Source: Candidatus Scalindua sp. (GTDB lineage: Bacteria > Planctomycetota > Brocadiia > Brocadiales > Scalinduaceae). From it: a DNA stretch of 55,618 nucleotides. The first letter of the stretch is position 1, and the number at the start of each line of letters is the position of its first letter. Of this stretch, positions 1-8,712 are shown one piece after another. Location of the stretch: positions 1 to 55,618 of the forward strand of contig JABHIW010000119.1 in assembly GCA_018670825.1 (NCBI GenBank), given 5' to 3'. A model generated the notes under the pieces. That model searched no databases. It worked only from the letters and a program-made list of their open reading frames with translations, and was not told the origin of the DNA. Both the position numbers and the translations under genes were made by a program.

Positions 1-323
1 ATATAATTCATTGTTGTACAACAACTTAAGGAATTGAATTGTATCAGTTTACTCCCAATTTGCAAGGGTTTCTACTGCCTCATACTATACATAACATACG
101 ACTATTATTACGCTTAGGAATTCCCGTACAGAAACTAATTATGGGAAAAGCATCCTGTCATAATAAAATTAAAATGACGTATGAATAAGCTCTTGTATCA
201 TCCATAGTACGGATGGCAATGGCTATTTTTATTTGTACAGGAGTTACTCGGTGACTTATCGAGAGGGTAAAAGCGAAGTGAAAGATTAAATACGTTGATA
301 TTTCTGTCTGAATGAAATGAAGG
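1..323. other. Intergenic stretch without recognisable gene
   Basis: No reading frame of useful length with a ribosome binding site and no convincing RNA fold was found. Near 200-216 there is a short CCAT/ATGG dyad, too weak to name. The stretch ends in an AAGGAG ribosome binding site (320-325) that belongs to the broken micro-gene which follows. Confidence 0.4.
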
Positions 324-330
324 AGAAAAA

Positions 331-431
331 ATGAAAAGGGTATTTTTGCCCTGCTTGGTATCGGCTTAGTTGGACTTACAGGTGCAGCAGTGAGACGAAG
401 ACAGAAAAAGAGAGCAGTTGATAAAAGCTAG
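331..431 (+). pseudogene. Frameshifted micro-gene with PEP-CTERM-like tail
   Basis: A good ribosome binding site (AAGGAG) precedes an ATG at 331. That frame stops after 12 codons. The next frame reads from about 333 to the TAG at 429-431 as a glycine-rich hydrophobic helix (FALLGIGLVGLTGAAV) followed by RRRQKKR, the shape of the C-terminal sorting tail of PEP-CTERM proteins. One extra A in the run after the ATG would restore a continuous frame of about 33 codons beginning MKKGIFALLG. I infer a one-base deletion, or a sequencing error. The usual Pro-Glu-Pro residues are absent and no exosortase lies in this window, so the sorting role is only a resemblance. A terminator follows. Confidence 0.4.
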
Positions 432-464
432 ATAATCAATTATCAATATTGATTCATTGTATAG

Positions 465-506
465 ACACCTACATTCTTCATACAGTGAGGGATGTAGGTG
501 TTTTTT
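465..506 (+). terminator. Rho-independent terminator
   Basis: A perfect 10-bp stem ACACCTACAT / ATGTAGGTGT (465-474 and 492-501) with a 17-nt loop runs into TTTTTT on the plus strand. It sits 33 bp after the micro-gene and would end its transcript. Confidence 0.65.
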
Positions 507-526
507 ATACCTTGCTCATCCCGCCG

Positions 527-931
527 CTAGTTATAGCCTTTGTCTCCTGCGCCGATATTTTTTGTTGAACATAGACCCCAGGCCCTCACTAGCTTTTCAT
601 CATCACCGCTTACAGTACCTTTGGAGTGTTCAACAATGGGCACTGTATTCCACGTCTTGAGGGCAACAAATATCTCCTTGATTGTATTACGCTTAGCTGG
701 ATCAATGAGACGGTCTATTTCGATATCACGGCCATTCTTAATCAGGCTTTCAAGGTGTCCCGTGATAGTAGAAGTTGCAAGATTGCGGGTTTCTGCAATT
801 TGCTTTATTGAAAGTCCTTCCTTGAACATGTCATAGGTTTTTTCAATTGTTCCTCCTTTTTCATTTTGTGTCAGGAAGTACGAAACTTGTACTTTTCCTT
901 TCTCATACTGTTCACTTGCTTCTTTTATCAA
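527..931 (-). pseudogene. Duplicated 3' fragment of recQ (C-terminal HTH domain only)
   Basis: From about residue 27 to near the end, this 134-codon frame closely matches the last ~100 residues of the complete RecQ at 4857-7013. It shares GTIEKTYD, KEGLSIK and ATSTITGHLESLIK, the winged-helix/HTH_40-type C-terminal domain. The two DNA copies lie on the same strand and are clearly alike over about 300 bp. The helicase, zinc and HRDC domains are absent. The first ~26 codons are unrelated and the only upstream start is a TTG at 931 without a clear ribosome binding site. It is most likely a non-functional duplicate, although a stand-alone small HTH protein cannot be excluded. The chemotaxis genes lie between the two copies. 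Confidence 0.7.
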
Positions 932-1159
932 ACGGTAAGTGCTCTATATGCGCCGTTTTTTAACAAGGCTTCTGTAGATTCTCTTCGTAATTCCAACAAA
1001 TTAAAAATAAACAAAAATAATTATTTTATAAACTCAAGTATATGTTAATTAATAACTTGTATAAATATTAAATTGGCATAATTAAGGGATAATATAAAAA
1101 AACATAAAAAATGTGTCAGATATAAACAATAATTTTAAAAATATTCTAATGGATTTTGA

Positions 1160-1339
1160 ATGCAATCCGATAAGGATTATAACGAGCTTGTTTTGGAAGA
1201 TATCAAGGAACGTACAAAAAAAGCAAAATTAGCGGATAAAATAATTGATTTTCTAGAATGCGGTAATTTCAACATATTAAGGACCGTCTGCTATTTATGT
1301 AGTTCAGGAAGAGACAACATCTGTCAGCTTTTTCGATAA
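1160..1339 (+). CDS. Small hypothetical protein, possibly frameshifted
   Basis: A 59-codon frame starts at ATG 1160 and encodes a charged N-terminal half (KDYNELVLEDIKERTKKAK). A second, overlapping frame then reads GPSAIYVVQEETTSVSFFDK and stops at 1365-1367. The second stretch looks more protein-like than the end of the first frame, so a frameshift near 1285-1290 may have split one gene of about 68 codons. I do not recognise the family. No strong ribosome binding site was seen. It lies between the recQ fragment and the chemotaxis genes. Confidence 0.3.
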   Translation: MQSDKDYNELVLEDIKERTKKAKLADKIIDFLECGNFNILRTVCYLCSSGRDNICQLFR

Positions 1340-1419
1340 ACTGTTCACTTGGCATGCCAAAAAGTAATTTAACAAGTGTCTATATGGTCTTAAATTCTTA
1401 TGAAGAAAGGAAGTAAGGA

Positions 1420-1605
1420 ATGCAATTAATGTTTGGGGCTGAAGGGTTTAGAGCGAATGGTCAAAATTTTAACAGCAACCACAATCATGAAAAATTTTCT
1501 ATTTCTGATGGAATGTCAAATATTTTGGAAAATCTATTTAACTACCATGTCTTACCATCAGATAAGAAACTTGATGGTTTGTTAAATGCAGCAAAATTAA
1601 ATTAA
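1420..1605 (+). CDS. Small hypothetical protein (61 aa)
   Basis: The ATG at 1420 follows AGGAAGTAAGGA, a fair ribosome binding site. The product is 61 residues, Asn/His-rich in its first half (QNFNSNHNHEKF), with no membrane segment or known motif. The second half (SDGMSNILENLFNYHVLP) could form a helix. It lies 99 bp upstream of cheW on the same strand and may share its transcript. No function can be assigned. Confidence 0.4.
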   Translation: MQLMFGAEGFRANGQNFNSNHNHEKFSISDGMSNILENLFNYHVLPSDKKLDGLLNAAKLN

Positions 1606-1704
1606 GAGAGATAGCAACCATTTGTAACAATTTTTTGAATGTACTAGGTAATTAAGTAAAAAAATAAAAGGTTTTTGCACTCAACTAGAGAAAGGAGGAA
1701 TCGC

Positions 1705-2190
1705 ATGGAAGCCGTTGAAACAAAGCAAGAGGCAACTGAAGGAAAATTCTTAACGTTTGTTTTAGGTAATGAGGAATATGGTATTGAGATTCTCAGGGTG
1801 AGAGAAATCATTGGTCTTATGGATATTACAATAGTGCCACAGACTCCGGATTATATGAAGGGCGTTATTAATCTGAGGGGAAAGGTAATACCCGTAATAG
1901 ACCTGAGATTGAAGTTTTTGATGCCTGAAGAGAAGCATACTCAGGAAACATGTGTAATTGTGGCAGAGGTTAATAACACATCAATAGGAATTATCGTTGA
2001 CAGTGTCTCTGAAGTGTTAGACATCAAGAGCGGAGAGATAGAAGACACACCAAGCTTCGGACAGGGGATAGATACTGATTTTATTATGGGAATGGGCAAA
2101 ACTAGGGAAAAGATAATAATTCTACTTGATATCGAAGTTGTGCTGTCATCAGAAGAGATAGAGATTGTTAAACAACATGCGGCGGAATAA
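1705..2190 (+). CDS. cheW: Chemotaxis adaptor protein CheW
   Basis: CheW couples chemoreceptors to the CheA kinase in the cytoplasmic signalling array. The 161-residue product is the length of a single CheW domain. It shows the family's landmarks: FVLGNEEYGIEILRVREI near the start, the VIDLR/NLRGKVIPVIDLR core, and IGIIVDSVSEVL followed by a C-terminal beta region. The start is placed at 1705 because AAAGGAGG lies at 1691-1698. The frame is open upstream to a TTG at 1675, but that would put the ribosome binding site inside the gene. The chemoreceptor follows 60 bp downstream, so the two form a receptor-adaptor unit. No cheA, cheY or cheR is present in the window. Confidence 0.93.
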   Translation: MEAVETKQEATEGKFLTFVLGNEEYGIEILRVREIIGLMDITIVPQTPDYMKGVINLRGKVIPVIDLRLKFLMPEEKHTQETCVIVAEVNNTSIGIIVDSVSEVLDIKSGEIEDTPSFGQGIDTDFIMGMGKTREKIIILLDIEVVLSSEEIEIVKQHAAE

Positions 2191-2250
2191 CACAGTGGAT
2201 TATATCTTAAGTAATTTTACAAATGTATTTTAAGAAGGAGGAAGTAGCAT

Positions 2251-4581
2251 ATGAAGATGGGCATGGGAGCAAAGGTAATTATTCTGTTTTTGATAGCAGG
2301 TTTAGTGCCTCTTGCAGTAATGGGGGTCCTTAGTAATAATTCATCCAGTAAGGCATTAAAACAGCAGGCATTTAATCAATTGGTTTCCGTAAGGGAGACA
2401 AAAAAGAAGCAGATAGAGGACTATTTCTCAACCATCAGAAAACAGGTACGTACATTTTCTGAAAACGGGATGGTTGTGGATGCAATGAAGGGATTCAAGG
2501 CTTCTTTTAAAGATGTCAGAAAACAGAACGATATAACAGATGAAAAGCTGGATGATTATCGTACTGCCTTAAAGACATACTATACAAGTGATTTTACCAA
2601 TGAATACAGGCAGCAAAATAATGGACAAGGGCCTGATGCCGTCGGTTATTTTAATCAGCTTGATGCGGATTCACTGGCATTGCAATATTACTACATAAAG
2701 GCTAATCATAATCAATTAGGCGAAAAACATAATCTTGATGCTGCTGATGAGGTATCTTCTTACAGTAAGCTCCACGCTAAATACCATCCTGCTATCAGGG
2801 ATTTCCTGGACCAGTTTGGGTACTATGATATATTCCTTGTCGACCCTGACAGTGGTGATATTGTCTATTCTGTGTTCAAGGAGCTGGATTACACAACATC
2901 CTTGAAAGATGGGCCTTATGCAAGTACCAATTTTGGAAGGGTCTTTCGTGATGCAAGCAACAGTAGCGATCCTAATTACGTAAAGCTTATTGACTTTGAG
3001 CCTTATGCACCATCATACGAAGGAGCGGCGAGCTTTATAGCATCACCGATATTTGACGGTACGGAAAAAGTAGGTGTTCTGCTGTTCCAGATGCCGATTG
3101 ATAAGATTAATGCGGTCATGACTTCCGATAGTGACTGGAAGAATGTAGGTTTAGGTGACAGTGGAGAGACATATCTTATCGGTAAGGATCTTGCCATGAG
3201 GAGCCAGTCACGTTTTCTTATAGAAGACAAAGAAGGATATAACGCAATGATGAAGAGCCTTGGTACCGATCAGGGAGTGTTGGACAAGATTAATGCAAAG
3301 GAGAGTACGATACTTCTGCAGAAAGTAGAGACGAAAGGTACCCGTGCAGCTGTTGCAGGCAATACCAATGTAGAGATCTTTCCTGATTATCGTGACGTGT
3401 CTGTTCTGAGTGCTTACTCACCAGTAGGTATTGAAGATGTGGAGTGGGTTATTATGTCCGAGATAGACGAAGAAGAGGCACTTATGTCTGTCGCTTCGTT
3501 AAGAGCAAGTATGTTCAAATTAGCAGGTGGTATGCTGGTACTTATTGTAGGAATAGGTTATTTAGTTACCAGGATTACGGGTAATGTTACTACGGTGATC
3601 AAGAACATGATTGAAAGTCTTACAGATTGTTCATCGCAGATAGCGTCAGCATCCGGACAAGTGTCATCATCAAGCCAGAGCCTTGCAGAAGGTTCCTCAG
3701 AGCAGGCATCCTCTTTAGAGGAGACATCTGCGTCAATGGAAGAGATGTCTGCGGTGACGAAGCAGAATGCAGACAATGCTGAGGAGGCGGCCAAACTGGT
3801 AGACATGTGTAGTTCTTCTGCAGAGAATGGCAACAATACGGTTGAAGAGATGAAGACAGCAATGGACGAGATAAATACGGGAAGCAAGAAGATAGCGGAG
3901 ATTACGAAGGTAATAGACGGTATAGCGTTCCAGACAAACCTCCTCGCTCTTAACGCGGCGGTAGAGGCAGCAAGAGCAGGAGAACATGGGAAGGGCTTTG
4001 CTGTTGTTGCGGAAGAGGTGAGGAATCTGGCGCAGAGGAGTGCATCTGCTGCAAAAGACACTACAGAGCTGATAGAAGACTGTGTGACCAAAGCAGATAA
4101 TGGAGCCAGGCTTTCTGGTAAGTGCGGAGATGCTTTACAGGATATTGTAAAGAACGTCAAAAAGGCTACAGGCCTGACATCGGAGATAAAAAACGCATCG
4201 GTGGAGCAGTCAGAAGGAATAAGTCAGGTGAATAACGCTATACAGCAGATGGATCAGGTAACGCAGGAGAACGCGGCTAATGCTGAGGAGACGGCATCTG
4301 CAAGTGAAGAGATGTCTGCTCAGACAGAAAATCTAATGGATCAGATCAATACCCTGGCATCACTGGTTGGAGGTACTGGCAGTGGAGAATCGCATACTAT
4401 TGAGAAGAGACCAACAAGAAGTAGATCTTCTCAATATATTCCAAAAGCTAAGAAAGTGGAACAGGTGCGTAAGGTTAAGCCGGGTGGCAATGGCAATGGT
4501 GCAAATAAAGACCTTGAAGCGTTGATTCCAATGGGTGAAAACAGGATTGTAGAACATGAAGACCATTTCAAGGGTTTTTAG
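2251..4581 (+). CDS. Methyl-accepting chemotaxis protein with large periplasmic sensor
   Basis: A transmembrane chemoreceptor of 776 residues. A first membrane helix lies at about 8-28, then a ~390-residue extracytoplasmic region of the double-Cache type, then a second helix at about 420-442 ([12 protein letters not shown]). The cytoplasmic signalling coiled coil follows, with the conserved hairpin tip [20 protein letters not shown] around 568-587. Glu/Gln/Ala-rich methylation helices flank it. Unusually, the second helix passes almost directly into the coiled coil; no recognisable HAMP domain lies between. The ATG at 2251 has AAGGAGGA upstream. The gene is 60 bp after cheW and probably co-transcribed. 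The ligand is unknown. Confidence 0.93.
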   Translation: MKMGMGAKVIILFLIAGLVPLAVMGVLSNNSSSKALKQQAFNQLVSVRETKKKQIEDYFSTIRKQVRTFSENGMVVDAMKGFKASFKDVRKQNDITDEKLDDYRTALKTYYTSDFTNEYRQQNNGQGPDAVGYFNQLDADSLALQYYYIKANHNQLGEKHNLDAADEVSSYSKLHAKYHPAIRDFLDQFGYYDIFLVDPDSGDIVYSVFKELDYTTSLKDGPYASTNFGRVFRDASNSSDPNYVKLIDFEPYAPSYEGAASFIASPIFDGTEKVGVLLFQMPIDKINAVMTSDSDWKNVGLGDSGETYLIGKDLAMRSQSRFLIEDKEGYNAMMKSLGTDQGVLDKINAKESTILLQKVETKGTRAAVAGNTNVEIFPDYRDVSVLSAYSPVGIEDVEWVIMSEIDEEEALMSVASLRASMFKLAGGMLVLIVGIGYLVTRITGNVTTVIKNMIESLTDCSSQIASASGQVSSSSQSLAEGSSEQASSLEETSASMEEMSAVTKQNADNAEEAAKLVDMCSSSAENGNNTVEEMKTAMDEINTGSKKIAEITKVIDGIAFQTNLLALNAAVEAARAGEHGKGFAVVAEEVRNLAQRSASAAKDTTELIEDCVTKADNGARLSGKCGDALQDIVKNVKKATGLTSEIKNASVEQSEGISQVNNAIQQMDQVTQENAANAEETASASEEMSAQTENLMDQINTLASLVGGTGSGESHTIEKRPTRSRSSQYIPKAKKVEQVRKVKPGGNGNGANKDLEALIPMGENRIVEHEDHFKGF

Positions 4582-4856
4582 TAATCGTTTGTTTCGAAAA
4601 GAAACTACTATTACTATGAACCAAGTTTTGTAACGTAAATATGCTGCGTCTCTATTGAGTCTCTGAATAATTGACTTGATAGCGGCGCAGTTATGTTTTG
4701 GTATTATATTTGTCGCCCCATTCAGCCATTCCGCTGATCACTCCTTTGTTTATTAGTTGGTATATTAATTAGGCTAGAGTCTCTATTAATGGGTAAAATA
4801 ATTATCAACAAACAGGTTGAGTCCTGAAGAGGGTGGGTGAGATCGTTGCCATGCTA

Positions 4857-7013
4857 TCATACTTTCTGTTGGACATAGATCCAGGCCCTTACCAGTTTTG
4901 CTTCATCATAGTTTACGGTGCCCTTGGAATGTTCAACAATGGGTCCTGTATTCCACGTCTTGAGAGCTACAAACATCTCTTCGATTGTATTACGTTTGGC
5001 TGGATCAATGAGGCGGTCTATTGCAATGTCACGGCCATCCTTAATCAGACTTTCAAGGTGTCCCGTGATAGTGGAAGTTGCAAGGTTGCGGGCTTTTGCA
5101 ATTTCCTTTATTGAAAGCCCTTCCTTGGAAAGGTCATAGGTTTTTTCGATTGTTCCTCCTTTAGCTTTTTGCTGTGGTGTACTCACCGGTATAGCAACAG
5201 GTTTTCTCTCCGGGATTGAAATATCAGGATTTACATCAAGATGTGCCTTTATCTCCTTTGTAAAGTCAGTACCGTAACGCTCAAGTTTGGTATCACCGAC
5301 ACCACTGATCGTTATCATATCCTCCAATGTTGAGGGATAGTAAATACACATTTCATGAAGCGTCATGTCTGAAAAAATTATGTATGGAGGCACCTTATGT
5401 TCTTCTGCAAGTCTCTTTCGAAGAACACGAAGTTTATCAAAAAGAGGTTCATCATAAGGCTCAAATCCACTAACTTTGAACGCTTTAGGTTTTTTCTTTA
5501 TCTCTTCTCTCTTTAACCCCTCAATCCCTTCTCTGCCTAAAAGTATATCCGTACCTTTCTTTGTCAGGACCAAAACCGGATATTGACCTCCATCCTGGGC
5601 AATAGCTTCCTGTGCCAGAAGCTCATCGACAATGAATTGCCAATGTTTTTTTTCTTTGTGTTTACCTGCGCCATAGGTTTTGATTTCATTATGCTGGAGT
5701 TCTCGAATACGCTTTGTATCAGCACCGGCAACAATATCAATAATATGCTTCGTACCAAAATACTGGCCTGTCCTTGATATCGCTGACATCACTATCTGTG
5801 CATCAATCGTTATATCAACCTTCTCAACATTACCCATACAGATGTCACATGCCCCACAGTTCTCCTCTGCATAATTCTCGCCAAAATACTCTAGGAGCTG
5901 TCTGCGCCTGCATACATTATGTGAAGCATACTTAACACTCTTATTCAGTTTGTCCATGGAAATTGACCGCTCATTTTCATTGGGTATCTGATCTATAAAA
6001 TACCTGATCTTGGGGATATCCTGTCTGCCAAAGAAGAGGAGACAATTAGCCGTCTCTCCATCACGGCCCGCACGTCCGGTCTCCTGGTAATAACCTTCTA
6101 TGTTTTTTGGCAAATCAGCGTGGATGACAAAGCGCACATTTGATTTATCTATTCCCATACCAAATGCAATTGTTGCTACTATTATGGTGGCCCTGTCTCT
6201 GCTGAACGCCTCCTGGTTTCTGTTGCGTTCCTCAGGACTCAAACCCGCGTGATATGGCAGCGCACTGATACCTTGATCTACCAGGAACTCAGTCAATCTG
6301 AAAACTGAGTCACGTGTAGTACGGTAAATTATGCCGGGTTCATCCGCATGCTCCTTGAGAAATTCCATTATTTGAGACTCTAATCCTATCTTGCTTTTAA
6401 CCTGATAAAAAAGGTTCTGACGGTTAAATGACGCACGGATAATATGTGGAGATCTTAAGCGGATCTTGCTGATTATGTCCTTCTGGACTTTTGGTGTTGC
6501 TGTTGCCGTAAACGCTGATACAGGGATGTGTGGAAAGGTTTGAGTAAGGTTTGATAGACTCAGATAATCGGGGCGGAAATCGTGTCCCCATTCGGAAACA
6601 CAATGGGCCTCGTCTATCGCAAAAAGAGATATGGGAAGGGACTTTAGCGTTTCAAGAAAACTCGGCATAGCAAAGCGCTCCGGTGCAATATAGAGTAGCT
6701 CCAGATCATTTTCTTTCAGTTGTTTAAATACGGCCGACATCTCCTGCGTACTTAAAGAGCTGTTTAAAAATGCTGCGGACATTCCGTTCTCAATGGCCGC
6801 GTCAACCTGGTCCTTCATAAGGGAGATCAGTGGGCTTATAACAACGGTAGTCCCCTTCATCATCCTTGCCGGTAATTGATAACAGAGTGATTTTCCACCC
6901 CCTGTAGGCATTACGGCAAAAACATCTTTTTTCTCAAGGATGTTCTTAATTATCGCTTCTTGATTAGGGCGAAAAGATTGAAATCCAAAGACTTTTTTAA
7001 GTGTATCGTACAT
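4857..7013 (-). CDS. recQ: ATP-dependent DNA helicase RecQ
   Basis: RecQ is a 3'-5' DNA helicase acting in recombination and repair. The 718-residue protein has the superfamily 2 core: Walker A MPTGGGKS (35-42), DEAH at 134-137 in IDEAHCVSEWGHDFRPDY, and motif VI QETGRAGRDG. A zinc-binding subdomain (CGACDIC near 390) and RQC region follow. Next come an HRDC domain (around 545-610, with ISGVGDTKLERYG) and a C-terminal HTH_40-type winged helix. The RQC-HRDC-HTH order is the long bacterial RecQ form. Its 3' end is duplicated at 527-931. The ATG ends at 7013; the ribosome binding site is weak. The gene stands alone, 72 bp from lpd. Confidence 0.95.
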   Translation of the reverse strand: MYDTLKKVFGFQSFRPNQEAIIKNILEKKDVFAVMPTGGGKSLCYQLPARMMKGTTVVISPLISLMKDQVDAAIENGMSAAFLNSSLSTQEMSAVFKQLKENDLELLYIAPERFAMPSFLETLKSLPISLFAIDEAHCVSEWGHDFRPDYLSLSNLTQTFPHIPVSAFTATATPKVQKDIISKIRLRSPHIIRASFNRQNLFYQVKSKIGLESQIMEFLKEHADEPGIIYRTTRDSVFRLTEFLVDQGISALPYHAGLSPEERNRNQEAFSRDRATIIVATIAFGMGIDKSNVRFVIHADLPKNIEGYYQETGRAGRDGETANCLLFFGRQDIPKIRYFIDQIPNENERSISMDKLNKSVKYASHNVCRRRQLLEYFGENYAEENCGACDICMGNVEKVDITIDAQIVMSAISRTGQYFGTKHIIDIVAGADTKRIRELQHNEIKTYGAGKHKEKKHWQFIVDELLAQEAIAQDGGQYPVLVLTKKGTDILLGREGIEGLKREEIKKKPKAFKVSGFEPYDEPLFDKLRVLRKRLAEEHKVPPYIIFSDMTLHEMCIYYPSTLEDMITISGVGDTKLERYGTDFTKEIKAHLDVNPDISIPERKPVAIPVSTPQQKAKGGTIEKTYDLSKEGLSIKEIAKARNLATSTITGHLESLIKDGRDIAIDRLIDPAKRNTIEEMFVALKTWNTGPIVEHSKGTVNYDEAKLVRAWIYVQQKV

Positions 7014-7085
7014 TTCGGGTTAGTTCTTATTGTTATTATAATAGTTTACTGTAAGTGAGAAACTATCTGTGGTGAAGATTTATTG

Positions 7086-8495
7086 TCAGATATGGATTGC
7101 CTTGCCTTCAATCATATGGAAGACTTCGGAGAATACTTCGGAAAGGGTGGGGTGAGGGAAGAGGTTTGCGCTGATTTCCAGATTCGTTGCCTCTAGATTC
7201 ATGGCAAGGGACATGCCGCCTATCAGTTCTCCTACTTCGTGTCCGATCAAATGTACACCCATGATCTCTCCGCTTGACTCATCGGTTATGACCTTTATGA
7301 AACCTTCCTCTCCTTCTCCTGTTGTCTGGACTTTGCCATTAGCAATGAAGGGGAACTTGGCAATTTTTAGCTCGTGGCCTGCCATCTCTGCTTCTTCCTG
7401 AGTCATGCCAACACTCGCAACTTGAGGGTTCGTGTAGGTTACTTTCGGGATGGTGTTGTCGTTTATTGGCGGGTAGTCGACACCGGCAATATTGTGCGCA
7501 ACCAGCAGGCCCTGTGCAGATGCCAGATGGGCAAGAAGCGGTGGGCCGGTAACATCTCCAATTGCGTAGATGTCAGGTTGGTTTGTCTGCATGTCTTCAT
7601 CTACGTTTATGAACCTTCCATTATATTCAAGATTAAGGGCTTCCAATCCTAAATCTTCCGTTTCAGGTTTTCTACCCATGGCAAGCAGGACTTTTTCACT
7701 TTGAAGTATTTCCGTATTACTGTCACTATTTCCGTTATTCTTTTTAACCGTTGTCTCAACCGCGTATTCTTTTATTTCAATACAATTAAGTTCTGTCTGG
7801 GTAAGGAATTTGATGCCTCTCTTCGCAAGGCTTTTTCTCAATGCGCTTCCTACATCCTTGTCGCTTGTCGGAAGGATTTCGTCCATTATCTCTACTACGG
7901 TCACTTCGCTTCCGAGTGCATTGTAAATATAAGCGAATTCGATTCCTACTGAACCGCCTCCAATAATGATGAGTGAGGACGGTATCTCTTCCAGTTCCAG
8001 AATATCATCACTTGTTAATACGTTTTTTTTATCATGTGGTAGTCCTTTGAAAACTACCGGCGAAGAACCTGTAGCGATAATGATGTTCTTTGCGGATATT
8101 TCCTCTTTGCTTTTGTTGCCGTCCTTGACCAGCACTTTATCAGGAGATACTATCTGTCCGGTGCCATTCAAAAGATCAACTTTATTTTTTTTGAGTAAAT
8201 ATTCGACTCCGCCAAATAGTTTTTTTACTACTGTTTTCTTTCGCTTGTGAAATTCACTGAAGTCTACGCTGACACCTTCAGCGGTTATACCGAACTCTTT
8301 GCTCCTTTTAAAGAGTTCGTACAAGTGGGTTGATTGGATCAGCGCCTTTGTGGGTATGCAGCCTTTGTGTAAACAGGCACCTCCGACTTTATCCTTTTCT
8401 ACCAGCCCCACATTTAGTCCCAGTTGCGCACCCTTAATCGCGGCAACATAACCACCGGGACCACCGCCAATAATTAATAAATCATATTTCTTCAT
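7086..8495 (-). CDS. lpd: Dihydrolipoamide dehydrogenase (E3)
   Basis: A 469-residue FAD-dependent disulfide oxidoreductase that reoxidises dihydrolipoyl groups with NAD+. It works with 2-oxoacid dehydrogenase complexes or the glycine cleavage system. FAD-binding GGGPGGY is at 10-16 and the redox disulfide GGACLHKGCIPTK has Cys41 and Cys46. The NAD-binding GGGSVGIEFA lies mid-protein, and the dimer-interface base is in FPHPTLSE near the C-terminus. Length and motif order are normal. No E1, E2 or glycine-cleavage gene is adjacent. It lies downstream of the formate dehydrogenase gene on the same strand, separated by about 217 bp containing an inverted repeat, so co-transcription is uncertain. 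Confidence 0.94.
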   Translation of the reverse strand: MKKYDLLIIGGGPGGYVAAIKGAQLGLNVGLVEKDKVGGACLHKGCIPTKALIQSTHLYELFKRSKEFGITAEGVSVDFSEFHKRKKTVVKKLFGGVEYLLKKNKVDLLNGTGQIVSPDKVLVKDGNKSKEEISAKNIIIATGSSPVVFKGLPHDKKNVLTSDDILELEEIPSSLIIIGGGSVGIEFAYIYNALGSEVTVVEIMDEILPTSDKDVGSALRKSLAKRGIKFLTQTELNCIEIKEYAVETTVKKNNGNSDSNTEILQSEKVLLAMGRKPETEDLGLEALNLEYNGRFINVDEDMQTNQPDIYAIGDVTGPPLLAHLASAQGLLVAHNIAGVDYPPINDNTIPKVTYTNPQVASVGMTQEEAEMAGHELKIAKFPFIANGKVQTTGEGEEGFIKVITDESSGEIMGVHLIGHEVGELIGGMSLAMNLEATNLEISANLFPHPTLSEVFSEVFHMIEGKAIHI

Positions 8496-8596
8496 AAAAT
8501 AGTTTTACCTGTTTCTTTTGTTCCCTTCTTCAAAAGAAGTAGAGATCCTTTTTTTAGAAAGTTTTTTGAGTCTCAGAAAAAGTTAGAAGTGTCTAA

Positions 8597-8675
8597 AGTT
8601 TGAAGTGAGCTAAAGTTGTGGAAAAATACTTTTCTAATTTCAGGCACTTTAGTTCACTTAAGGCACTTCAAACTT
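8597..8675. repeat. Imperfect inverted repeat between lpd and fdhA
   Basis: The left arm begins AAGTTTGAAGTG and continues into AAGTGAGCTAAAGT. The right arm carries ACTTTAGTTCACTT (one mismatch to the complement) and CACTTCAAACTT (perfect complement), split by a short insertion. The arms are about 30 bp apart. There is no terminal T run, so a simple terminator is unlikely. It looks like an old intergenic repeat unit. Confidence 0.5.
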
Positions 8676-8712
8676 GATTGCGGCTTTATTGCGCTTCGAT
8701 CGTTACCTTCTG

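Noticed and set aside
331-345. Programmed -1 frameshift at the start of the micro-gene
   Set aside because: The A-run and GGG are not in the zero-frame register of a classic slippery heptamer, and no stimulatory structure is close; a deletion is more likely.
3558-4160. A 200-codon minus-strand frame opposite the chemoreceptor
   Set aside because: It is the antisense shadow of the Ala/Ser/Glu-rich signalling coiled coil; no ribosome binding site and no recognisable family.
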